Assembly (NCBI GenBank): GCA_016194795.1
Contig: JACQAX010000100.1
Coordinates: 1-5,125, forward strand
Length of the DNA stretch: 5,125 bases
Direction: 5' to 3'
Source of the DNA: Deltaproteobacteria bacterium
GTDB lineage: Bacteria > Bdellovibrionota > UBA1018 > UBA923
Shown here: positions 1-5,125 of the stretch, one piece after another
Position numbering within the stretch: position 1 is the stretch's first letter
How the letters are laid out: each line of letters opens with the position of its first letter
Notes under the pieces: model-generated
What the model saw: the letters and a program-made list of their open reading frames with translations, nothing else
Told to the model about the DNA's origin: nothing
Databases searched by the model: none
Made by a program: the position numbers and the translations under genes

Positions 1-1
1 C

Positions 2-511
2 ACCGCGGAAACGCGCGAGCACCACGTGGGCACGATCCAGCTCAATACGGTGGCGCTCACCGAGCTCTGCCACCTGTTCGTCGAGCACATGCTCGCGCAC
101 AAGAAGCAGAGCTTCATCGTCAATGTCGGCTCGATCGCCTCCTATCAGGGCGTCACCAACTTCGCCGTGTATTCAGCCACCAAGCATTACGTGCGGGTCC
201 TCTCCGAGGTTCTCGCGCGCGAGCTTCGCGGCTCGAACGTCAGCGTCACCTGCCTCTGCCCCGGCGGCACGCTCACGGAGTTTTCCGCCTCCAACGGCCA
301 GGAACTCAAAGACGGCGCCCAGTCCATGATGATGACCGCCGAAGCGGTCGTCACCACGGGGCTTTCGGCGATGTTCAAACGCCGGACGATCAGCGTCCCC
401 GGCTTCATCAACAAGATGGCGTGCTTCTTTCCGCGCCTCGTGCCGGCAAGCCTCGCGCTGACCTTCGCCGAGATGGCCATGGACAAGAACGTCTCCCAAA
501 AGAAACGTTAG
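2..511 (+). CDS. SDR-family NAD(P)-dependent oxidoreductase, 5'-truncated by window edge
   Basis: Short-chain dehydrogenase/reductase that would transfer hydride between NAD(P)H and a carbonyl or alcohol substrate in the cytoplasm. The frame is open to the window edge and 169 residues are visible, so the N-terminal Rossmann part with the glycine-rich cofactor motif (roughly 90-100 residues in a typical 260-residue SDR) lies outside. Counting from the codon at 2, the catalytic tetrad is visible: Asn15 in QLNTVALT, Ser44 in NVGSIAS, Tyr57 and Lys61 in YSATK, with the normal 13-residue Ser-Tyr spacing. The PGGTLTEF segment after strand beta-6 matches the family. The GTG at 26 is not the real start because the frame reads through it and the Rossmann half would be missing. 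The C-terminal part (FINKMACFFPRLVPASLAL) resembles the hydrophobic end of DltE/YqjQ-like SDRs. The substrate cannot be deduced. It ends in TAG directly against the stop codon of the opposing gene. Confidence 0.93.
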   Translation, partial: TAETREHHVGTIQLNTVALTELCHLFVEHMLAHKKQSFIVNVGSIASYQGVTNFAVYSATKHYVRVLSEVLARELRGSNVSVTCLCPGGTLTEFSASNGQELKDGAQSMMMTAEAVVTTGLSAMFKRRTISVPGFINKMACFFPRLVPASLALTFAEMAMDKNVSQKKR

Positions 512-943
512 CTAAGCGACCCAGCGTCCGGATTCGTCGCGGTGGCCCTTCGTGGCATCGTCCGTGCGATCCATCGTGATGCGCCGATGGCGCGTCTTCG
601 AAACCAGCGTGAGCAACCCGTAAGCGCAGCCGAACGCGAAGTTCCACCAGATCATCGACGTCGCCACGTCACGCGTGAACATGCCGATGACCCAGATCGC
701 GAACAGGCTGAGCGAGACGAAGGCCGGTCCCGAGGACTCGCCACCGTCCGTCATTAGTGTTGTCGACGTCACCGTGGCTCCCGTCGAGCGCCGGCCACTG
801 ACCGTAGCCGCGACGACGAAGCTGGCGATCGCCAGGATCACGTCCAGCCACGACATCCACGCGCCGCCGGTCGTGCTGCCAAGACCCGCGAGACCCAACA
901 ATCCCAGTCCGATACCGAGTACGATCGACCATGAGCGAACCAT
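512..943 (-). CDS. Small integral membrane protein, four predicted helices, unknown function
   Basis: A 143-residue protein that I do not recognise. Four hydrophobic segments are visible: about residues 5-22 (Gly/Leu-rich), 30-49, 74-90 and 97-115. A Ser/Thr/Gly-rich loop (50-73) separates the two hairpins and a charged tail (116-143, rich in Arg, Asp and Lys) follows. This predicts an inner-membrane protein made of two helical hairpins; the Trp residues at the hairpin ends recall SPW-type small membrane proteins, but that is only a resemblance. The ATG at 943 was chosen because AAGGAGG lies 8 bases upstream. The same frame extends to 1018, but that extension would cover this ribosome site and part of the terminator at 997-1033. 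The gene lies downstream of that terminator on the same strand as the 1077-2126 gene, so it is probably transcribed separately. I could not pick a promoter in the 50 bases available. Confidence 0.78.
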   Translation of the reverse strand: MVRSWSIVLGIGLGLLGLAGLGSTTGGAWMSWLDVILAIASFVVAATVSGRRSTGATVTSTTLMTDGGESSGPAFVSLSLFAIWVIGMFTRDVATSMIWWNFAFGCAYGLLTLVSKTRHRRITMDRTDDATKGHRDESGRWVA

Positions 944-948
944 ATCGT

Positions 949-959
949 CTTCCTCCTTT
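949..959 (-). promoter_or_regulatory. Strong ribosome binding site deciding the 943 start
   Basis: On the minus strand the sequence reads AAAAGGAGGAAGACGATATG: a near-perfect anti-16S complement (AAGGAGG) with 8 bases to the ATG at 943. It settles the start against the 25-residue-longer alternative beginning at 1018. Confidence 0.8.
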
Positions 960-996
960 TCGGTAATAAGGTGGTGCAAGCGTGAAGCCAAAAAAC

Positions 997-1033
997 AAAA
1001 AGCCCGGCTGCACAGCATGCAACCGGGCTTTTT
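997..1033 (-). terminator. Intrinsic terminator of the 1077-2126 gene, possibly bidirectional
   Basis: A perfect 11-base inverted repeat, AAAAAGCCCGG (997-1007) and CCGGGCTTTTT (1023-1033), is extended by an inner TGC/GCA pairing after one C/A mismatch and leaves a 7-base loop. On the minus strand the stem is followed by TTTTT, then G and TTTTTT, a classical U-tract. It sits 44 bases past the stop codon at 1077, as expected for termination of that gene before the membrane-protein gene at 943. The T-run on the plus strand means it could also stop rightward transcription running on from the SDR gene. Confidence 0.92.
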
Positions 1034-1042
1034 CGTTTTCTT

Positions 1043-1086
1043 CGGCGACTCACCGTGAGGCGAGCGGCCGCTGCGATCAGTCGCCG
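1043..1086. repeat. 8-base perfect inverted repeat spanning the stop codon at 1077
   Basis: CGGCGACT (1043-1050) is exactly complementary to AGTCGCCG (1079-1086). The 28-base interval holds smaller palindromes, CTCAC-C-GTGAG and GCGGCCGC (1064-1071). The right arm overlaps the end of the upstream coding region. In RNA it would form a hairpin just before the terminator hairpin. It may help 3' end protection or be chance in GC-rich DNA. Confidence 0.4.
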
Positions 1087-2126
1087 CGACGCTCGACGAT
1101 CGGCGCGGTGCCGTAGTCGATCGTGCCGCCCATCCACTGGATGCGCTCGTTCATCGTGCGCAGCTCGAGGAGCTGCTCAGCCGTCGGCTCGCCCGTCGGG
1201 ACGAACAGCATGTTCTGAGAAGCGTCGTTCAGGTCGAGAAGAGCCTTGAACGAGAACTGGCGCGCGTCGGCGCCGACGTAGCCCTCGAGCACCACGCCCT
1301 TGTTTTCGATGAGCTGGTAATGGGTGACGACGACGTCGCCGTTACCGAGGTTCACCGGGGTGAACAGGCCCTGCGTCAGGCGCGTCTGGAGCTTCGCGAC
1401 GAGGTCGATCAGACCCGTGCGGAAGTTGCCCTGCTCGAGAACCGGCAGCATGCTCACGCCTTGCGCGAGGTCACGCATCGCGACGGTCGGGTAGAAGACC
1501 CCCGGGCGCGTGAAGTGCGTGCGAAGCACCGGATACGAGTAGTAATCCGAGCCGTACCAGGTGTTGTAGTAGTGGTCGTCCCAGGTCGAGCACCACAGCC
1601 AGAACACGAGCGGGTTCCAGAAGTAGGCGTGGATGTCATAGACCGGATAGACGGGGTAGTAGAACCCGCCGTGGAAGCCGTAGCGGTACCACGGGCGATA
1701 GAAGGCCGAGTAGCGCGGGTAGTAGCCGTGATAAACCGAGTAACGGTTCACGTAGTACGGACGGTACGACGTGTTGTAGACCGAGACGTGGTGGTTGACG
1801 ATGATGTTCACGCGGGCGTCGTTGCGCATGACCGAGGTCACGCGGACGTTCGACTGCTGGATGCGGCCCGTGTGGTAGCTGCTCACGACGTTGCCGTTGT
1901 GGCTCACGACCGGCGGGTGCGTCGGGTGATTCACGACCGGCGGATGGTTCACCACCGGCGGGTGCGACGGGTGGTTGACGACCGGCGGATGGTAGGTCGG
2001 ATGTGACGTCGGGTGCGACGTCGGATGGCTGGCTGGGCGCGAGACCGAACGGCCGCGCGGACCTGCGAACGCGGGCGACGCTACCGAGAGCGCGACCGCG
2101 AGGCTGAGAACGTGACTGAACTTCAT
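1077..2126 (-). CDS. Exported His/Pro-repeat, Tyr-rich protein of unknown function
   Basis: A 349-residue protein with a clear Sec signal peptide: Lys2, a hydrophobic core, and AFA at 19-21 before Gly22, so it is probably periplasmic, surface-bound or secreted. There is no lipobox Cys. After a short Arg-rich stretch come SHPT tetrapeptides (33-44), then HPPVVNHP-type repeats to about residue 76. Residues 117-200 hold 23 tyrosines plus many Trp, Arg and His, including FWNPLVFWLWCSTW with the only cysteine (179). Residues 205-349 look like an ordinary mixed alpha/beta globular domain. His-Pro repeats suggest metal binding or an extended spacer, and Tyr/Trp-rich stretches suggest wall, matrix or surface association; both are inference. 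The start is supported by GAGGAG six bases before the ATG at 2126. The gene is transcribed divergently from the receiver/HD gene and followed by a strong terminator. I do not recognise the family. Confidence 0.88.
   Translation of the reverse strand: MKFSHVLSLAVALSVASPAFAGPRGRSVSRPASHPTSHPTSHPTYHPPVVNHPSHPPVVNHPPVVNHPTHPPVVSHNGNVVSSYHTGRIQQSNVRVTSVMRNDARVNIIVNHHVSVYNTSYRPYYVNRYSVYHGYYPRYSAFYRPWYRYGFHGGFYYPVYPVYDIHAYFWNPLVFWLWCSTWDDHYYNTWYGSDYYSYPVLRTHFTRPGVFYPTVAMRDLAQGVSMLPVLEQGNFRTGLIDLVAKLQTRLTQGLFTPVNLGNGDVVVTHYQLIENKGVVLEGYVGADARQFSFKALLDLNDASQNMLFVPTGEPTAEQLLELRTMNERIQWMGGTIDYGTAPIVERRGD
1909..2031 (-). repeat. In-gene tandem repeats encoding HPPVVNHP and SHPT units
   Basis: On the plus strand the 11-mer ACCGGCGG(G/A)TG recurs at 1909, 1936, 1954 and 1981, with intervals of 27, 18 and 27 bases, all multiples of nine, so the reading frame is kept. 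Next to it are three 12-base units GTCGG(A/G)TG..., at 1996, 2008 and 2020. Copies are near-identical at DNA level, which suggests recent slippage-type expansion. They encode the His/Pro-rich spacer of the exported protein. Confidence 0.85.
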
Positions 2127-2180
2127 GAGATACTCCTCTTCAAAAAAACGAACTTAAGTGGCTCTTCCGTAACAGATTTA

Positions 2181-2209
2181 TTGCGCCGCACAAATGTTAG
2201 TTTTATAGA
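2181..2209 (+). promoter_or_regulatory. Sigma70-type promoter for the receiver/HD gene
   Basis: TTGCGC (2181-2186) and TATAGA (2204-2209) are separated by exactly 17 bases, in an AT-richer patch within GC-rich DNA. The predicted start near 2216 leaves a leader of about 25 bases before the ATG at 2241. A 5-base inverted repeat GATGG-CA-CCATC (2224-2235) lies in that leader. No comparably good promoter was found for the divergent minus-strand gene, although it must lie in 2127-2240 or further right. Confidence 0.6.
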
Positions 2210-2240
2210 CGCTTGAGTCCCACGATGGCACCATCTAGGT

Positions 2241-3444
2241 ATGTCCGAAGAGGCTCAGAAGCCGCTCCGATTTCTGATCGTGGACCAGGACGGCGAGCTC
2301 GCCGAACAGCTCATCGCGGGCTTCAAGGAGGCGCGGCCGGGGCTCGGCGCCAAGGCCCCCATCCCTGTTTTTACCGATACCGTGCGCGCGTCGCAGACCA
2401 AGCTATCTGACCGGGATTACGCGTATTCCGCTGTTTTCGTGAACCCCGCGCTTGGCTCGCCGGCCTGGGTGGCGGTTGTTCGCTGCTCCCACCAGTACCG
2501 CCCCGGCGTGCCGGTTTTCATGATCTACGAGGGCAAGCCGCGGGTGGGGCGCCGGGAGGCCGAAGACCTGGGCCTGGCGGGGGCGCTGCTCAAGCCGATC
2601 ACGTACGCCCAGATGCTCGACCTCGTGGGCACGAGCGCCAACGAAGATTCGGAGTCGTCCGAGCCGGGCGCCGGCGACGCTCCCGACCTCACCGCCGCGC
2701 TGCCCGACGACCGGCCACCCGGCGGCGAAGAGCAGGTGCCGCCCCCGGACGCGCCGACCGTGCTGCAGATCGGGCCCGACGACGTCGTCGAGATCGAGCT
2801 GGCGAACCTGCCCGGGAAGCTCCATTCCGCATTTGACGTGTACGTGCGGCTGAGCAACGGGAAATTCGTCAAGATCCTGAACTCGGGCGACGTGCTGTCC
2901 GGCGACCGCATCGACGGGTATCGCTCCAAGGGCGTGACCGGGCTCTACGTCCTCAAGGCCGCGCAGAACGAGTACTACGACTTCTGCGACTCGGTCGTCG
3001 CCGAGGTGCTCGGCAACGTGACGATCCCGCCCGAGGTGAAGACCGCGCAGATCGTGGCCCAGGGCGAGAGCACGCTCAGGCTTTCTCCACGACATCTCGC
3101 TCGTCGGCCAGCCGCCCGAGATCGCCGACGAGGACGAGGCCAGGATGTCGCCGCTCCAGAAGAAGCTGTTTCAGGCGCACGCCGCGGAGAGCGCGAAGCT
3201 CGTGTCGCAGATGAAGAAGGTCCCGCCGATCATCGTCACGGCCATCGAGCAGCACCACCAGCGGGGCGAGGGGGCGAACCGTCTCGCCGAGCTGATCGGA
3301 ATCAGCGAGGAGTTCCTGAGGCTGGCCGAGAAGGCCAAAGACGACCCCTCGATCAAGGTTTTCGAGACGCTGCGGGCGAAGGCCGAAAAAGAATTTTCAG
3401 AGCCGATCGTCGACGCGTTCGTGCGCACGTTCACCGAAAAGTGA
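2241..3444 (+). pseudogene. Degenerate receiver plus HD-type signalling protein, frame-broken
   Basis: Read as one locus in two frames. Frame A (from 2241 to about 3078, 280 residues): residues 8-130 form a CheY-like receiver (LIVDQD, VFVNP, LLKP with Lys118), a Pro/Asp/Glu-rich linker (132-172) and a domain at about 183-250 (FDVYVRLSNGKFVKI) of the kind often found before bacterial HD or HD-GYP domains. Frame B (from about 3079 to 3444) carries GFLHDISLVG, then H-A-A-E-S-A-K-L-V and IEQHHQRGEG, matching the later HD-GYP-like helices including the HD pair and the HH pair, but without GYP. The phospho-acceptor Asp is replaced by Asn68, so phosphorylation is unlikely. Family relatives act as cyclic-dinucleotide phosphodiesterases or as protein-binding HDOD-like domains; which applies here is unclear. 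ATG 2241 is the only start in frame (stop at 2214) and has a weak ribosome site. Past 3080 frame A turns Arg-rich, a typical wrong-frame signature, so it does not really continue to 3503. Confidence 0.8.
3072..3084 (+). other. Frame-change junction in the receiver/HD gene
   Basis: Frame A ends its family-like sequence at QGESTL (codons up to 3077) and frame B begins with GFLHD (codons from 3079). In HD-GYP-like domains several helices, including the one with the first metal-ligand His, come before the LLHD motif. Here QGESTL meets GFLHD directly, so protein sequence seems to be missing besides the +1 frame change. The lost length cannot be measured from this sequence. Confidence 0.65.
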
Positions 3445-3448
3445 CCGC

Positions 3449-3472
3449 CGCGCCAAGGCCGCGCGCGGCGCG
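3449..3472. repeat. GC-rich inverted repeat between convergent genes
   Basis: CGCGCC (3449-3454) pairs with GGCGCG (3467-3472) around a GC-rich interior, in the 30-base gap between the stops of the HD gene (3444) and the convergent small gene (3475). It could act as a bidirectional transcription stop, but there is no adjacent T-run on either strand, so I do not call it a terminator. Confidence 0.35.
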
Positions 3473-3474
3473 CC

Positions 3475-3729
3475 TCAGTCGCCTTTCTTGGTCTTCTTCT
3501 TGACGCCTTTTTTCTCGATCTGGGCGCGTTTCTCGGCCACGCTTTCGGCGCGGGCGCCACGAATCAGCTCCTCGATGGCGGCGAGCTCGTCCTCGAGCTC
3601 CCAGCGGGCCAGCGAGTTGGCGGCGATCTCTTCGTGAGTATCGGCGCGCGGCATGGTGTCGTGGACCTTGAGCTTGTGTTTCAGGCCCAGGGACCGTTGC
3701 ACCAGTTCGAGCAGCTTCGTGCGTTCCAT
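3475..3729 (-). CDS. Small charged, probably coiled-coil protein of unknown function
   Basis: An 84-residue cytoplasmic protein without signal peptide or membrane segment. Residues 34-74 are rich in Glu, Ala, Leu and Arg with heptad-like spacing (EIAANSLARWELEDELAAIEE), predicting one long helix or coiled coil. The tail from 66 on is strongly basic (KKGVKKKTKKGD), which could bind nucleic acid or merely be a soluble tail. I do not recognise the family. The ATG at 3729 is preceded on its strand by a weak AAGGTAAGAG site. The gene is divergent from alkB across 61 bases, so both promoters share that region, and it converges on the HD gene. Against its being spurious: a clean stop, a sensible composition (not the Arg-rich look of shadow frames), and the need for something to fill this slot. 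Confidence 0.72.
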   Translation of the reverse strand: MERTKLLELVQRSLGLKHKLKVHDTMPRADTHEEIAANSLARWELEDELAAIEELIRGARAESVAEKRAQIEKKGVKKKTKKGD

Positions 3730-3751
3730 GAGACGGCTCTTACCTTAACTG

Positions 3752-3781
3752 TTGACCTTGGAGCAACGCGAAACATATAGG
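3752..3781 (+). promoter_or_regulatory. Sigma70-type promoter for the alkB-like gene
   Basis: TTGACC (3752-3757) and TATAGG (3776-3781) are 18 bases apart, a good match to the housekeeping consensus. Transcription would start near 3788, only about three bases before the ATG at 3791 and twelve before the in-frame ATG at 3800. I saw no LexA- or Ada-type operator that would mark DNA-damage control. Confidence 0.6.
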
Positions 3782-3790
3782 GTAAGTACG

Positions 3791-4521
3791 ATGCGTGGGA
3801 TGCACTACGACCCTAAATTCGTGAGCGCTGCCGTCCGCGACGAAACGCTCGCCTGGCTTTCGAGCATCCATCCGATCTGGGAGGAGCGCTTCTCGAAAAA
3901 CAACCCGCCGCCGCCCGGCAAGGAGCAGCGGAGCCTGCTTCGCCCGGTGTACTGGCTCGGCAACTGGCAGTTCGCCTGCCTCAACTACTACCATCCGCCG
4001 AAGGGGATCGAGAACCGTTGCGTGCGCGCCGAGCCCTTCCCGCCCGTGCTGGCGACGATGGTCGAAAAAATCGAGAAGCGCACGGCAAACGCATCGATAC
4101 GGCTCGCGTCGGCGAGCACAAGGATTTCGAGCCGGGGCCCGTGGCCTCGGTCTCGCTCGGGGCGCGCGCGCTTTTCCAGTTCGTCGCCAGCCGCAGGCCG
4201 GGCACGCGCGACGCGCCCGCGCTCCAGCAGTGGCTCGACGACGGCTCGCTGCAGATCTTCGGCGGCGCGCGGTTCAAGCAGCAGCTCTTCCACCGCGTCC
4301 AGCGCGTCGATCGCAAGACGCCGTACCCGTTCAAGCTCAACGTCGAGCACTTCGAGACGCGCCGGGTGAACTTCACGTTTCGTTACGTGCCCGACGAGCA
4401 CATCGTGCGCTACGCCGACCTTCCCGCGCCCGCGGCCGAGGACGTGCGCGGCTATATGGCGGCTCTCGCCAGGCATTCGCCGTATTTCGCCGCCGAGCTC
4501 AGAACACGTACGGGCGGATGA
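3791..4521 (+). pseudogene. alkB: AlkB-like 2-oxoglutarate/Fe(II) dioxygenase, frame-broken
   Basis: AlkB enzymes oxidatively remove alkyl groups from DNA or RNA bases using Fe(II), 2-oxoglutarate and O2. Two frames are needed. The first (3791 to about 4081, 97 residues) gives the N-terminal substrate-side region ending FPPVLATMVEKIEKR. The second (about 4084-4521) holds the catalytic core: HKD iron ligands (His at 4117-4119, Asp at 4123-4125), PVASVSLGARALFQF, the third iron ligand His (4291-4293, in LFHRVQ) and RVNFTFR (4363-4383), which matches the Arg-x-Asn-x-x-x-Arg of E. coli AlkB (RYNLTFR). His-to-His spacing (58 residues) is close to that of the E. coli enzyme. Absent is the Asn-x-Tyr that should lie about ten residues before HKD and contacts 2-oxoglutarate. 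Start 3791 or 3800 (MHYDPKF) are both possible; 3752 (TTG) overlaps the promoter. The 3' end overlaps the convergent gene by 23 bases. Family assignment is strong; whether the gene works is doubtful. Confidence 0.85.
4065..4095 (+). other. Frame-change junction in the alkB-like gene
   Basis: The first frame reads VEKIEKR up to 4081; the second reads GKRIDTARVGEHKD from 4084. The change is -1 (or +2). A run of six A (4065-4070) lies just before it and is a possible site of sequencing error or slippage. Joining the frames here still leaves no Asn-x-Tyr strand before the iron ligands, so a simple one-base correction does not rebuild a normal AlkB. Confidence 0.65.
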
Positions 4522-5125
4522 CGCGCTCGAAGCGAGCGACGGTCGCTCCGTCGCGCTCGAGGAGCGCGCATCGCACGTGGGTGCCTTTGCGGTCCTCGAT
4601 CTCCGTCGTCGCGTCGATGACGAGAAAGCGCGAGCCGGGGCGACGGGCTTCGTCGAGCGGGAGCGAGAACGCGTGGGGGTCGCCGGCGCGGGCCGGCTTC
4701 GCGGCGCCGACGTCGCAGTTCAGGCGGTCGGCGCGCGCCGCGCTCCTGGCGCCGAGGCGGCCGTAGAGGTGGAGCAGCCTCCCGCGCGAGATGCGCGCCG
4801 CGGCCCCGGAGTCCTCGGCCACGAGCAGGTCGTCCTGGTCGTCGCTCAGCACGGACGAGACGCGCACCGTCCCGCGCCCGGGGCGCTTTCCGTCCGGGCC
4901 GGCCGTCAGGATGCTCTGCTCGTAGATCTTCTGGACGAGCGAGAAGCGGATCAGGCGGTTGGCGTGGATGTGGTCGTCGATCTGCACGTCCTCGAACTCG
5001 TCGTAGAGCGCGCCGAAGGCGAAATCGGGGCCCGACATGCGCGGGCCCGTCCAGCGCCCGCCGACCAGCCGGCGGTCCTTGTCGAGCGCGAGCTGCGCCA
5101 GGTACGCGAGGTACTTCACGCCGCG
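4499..5125 (-). CDS. Unrecognised protein, probably 5'-truncated by window edge
   Basis: The frame is open from the right edge of the window to a TGA at 4499. The first possible start inside is a GTG at 5119, giving 206 residues, but two further in-frame codons lie before it and no ribosome site can be checked, so the protein may begin outside. Numbering from that GTG: residues 1-75 are mixed hydrophobic/charged with an acidic, His-containing stretch (DEFEDVQIDDHIHANRL, 40-56) followed by an amphipathic helix; 76-160 are rich in Arg, Gly, Asp and Ala and probably partly loop; 163-206 look beta-stranded (RFLVIDATTEIEDRKGTHVRCALLERDG) and end in the aromatic IRPYVF. No signal peptide or membrane segment is visible. 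I do not recognise the family. It converges on the alkB-like gene with a 23-base overlap; no terminator lies between them. Confidence 0.7.
   Translation of the reverse strand, partial: RGVKYLAYLAQLALDKDRRLVGGRWTGPRMSGPDFAFGALYDEFEDVQIDDHIHANRLIRFSLVQKIYEQSILTAGPDGKRPGRGTVRVSSVLSDDQDDLLVAEDSGAAARISRGRLLHLYGRLGARSAARADRLNCDVGAAKPARAGDPHAFSLPLDEARRPGSRFLVIDATTEIEDRKGTHVRCALLERDGATVARFERVIRPYVF

Noticed and set aside
944..1018. 25-residue N-terminal extension of the membrane protein
   Set aside because: It would cover the strong ribosome site and part of the terminator, and its sequence is not membrane-like or conserved-looking.
1320..2006. 228-residue plus-strand open frame opposite the exported-protein gene
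   Set aside because: Composition is Val/Arg/Asp repeats with no domain, typical of an antisense shadow; the minus frame has a signal peptide, ribosome site and terminator.
1909..2031. Possible CRISPR-like or regulatory repeat array
   Set aside because: Intervals are multiples of nine or twelve, in frame, and encode His-Pro peptide repeats inside a gene.
2403..3095. 230-residue minus-strand open frame opposite the receiver/HD gene
   Set aside because: Reads as His/Arg/Val-rich shadow sequence with no recognisable motif, while the plus strand encodes a clear receiver.
3081..3503. Continuation of the receiver frame past the junction
   Set aside because: Becomes strongly Arg/Ala/Pro-rich and overlaps the HD motifs in another frame and the end of the minus-strand small gene; treated as wrong-frame reading after a frame break.
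4061..4081. Programmed -1 frameshift at the A6 run in alkB
   Set aside because: The run does not form a canonical tandem slippery heptamer in the reading frame, and slipping there still gives a protein without Asn-x-Tyr.
4082..4369. Continuation of the first alkB frame
   Set aside because: Turns into Ser/Arg low-complexity while the AlkB catalytic core is in the other frame.
4499..4766. Plus-strand open frame 4230-4766 running past alkB
   Set aside because: Arg/Ala-rich shadow of the alkB core and of the minus-strand gene, with no family motif.

Overview
The window is GC-rich, densely coded bacterial DNA with strong Shine-Dalgarno sites in front of some genes and one exported protein with a classical Sec signal peptide. 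Gene content (a short-chain dehydrogenase, a receiver/HD-domain signalling protein, an AlkB-type dioxygenase, low-complexity envelope proteins) fits a Gram-negative, delta-proteobacteria-like organism such as Bdellovibrionota or Myxococcota. That placement is inference only; no rRNA or other marker gene is present.

Layout. (1) 2-511 +: C-terminal two thirds of an SDR-family oxidoreductase, cut by the window start. (2) 512-943 -: small four-helix membrane protein of unknown function, whose stop codon abuts the SDR stop. (3) 997-1033: strong intrinsic terminator. (4) 1077-2126 -: exported His/Pro-repeat and Tyr-rich protein of unknown function. (5) 2127-2240: divergent intergenic region with a convincing sigma70-type promoter for the rightward gene. 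(6) 2241-3444 +: signalling protein with a degenerate receiver (Asn at the phospho-acceptor position), an intermediate domain and a C-terminal HD-type domain, broken by a frame change near 3078. (7) 3475-3729 -: 84-residue charged, probably coiled-coil protein. (8) 3730-3790: second divergent region, with a TTGACC/TATAGG promoter. (9) 3791-4521 +: AlkB-like 2-oxoglutarate/Fe(II) dioxygenase, broken by a frame change near 4080. (10) 4499-5125 -: unrecognised protein, open at the right edge, whose 3' end overlaps that of alkB.

No stretch over 300 bases lacks a gene. Genes alternate in strand, so there is little operon structure and no obvious joint pathway. The main anomaly is that both long rightward genes (6 and 9) change frame in the middle, and at each break a family-diagnostic segment also appears to be missing: the first helix of the HD domain in one, the Asn-x-Tyr 2-oxoglutarate contact in the other. 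A single-base sequencing error would not explain that. Internal deletion (gene decay) or an assembly collapse would. I found no CRISPR array, mobile element, tRNA or rRNA, and no convincing case for a new multi-gene system.
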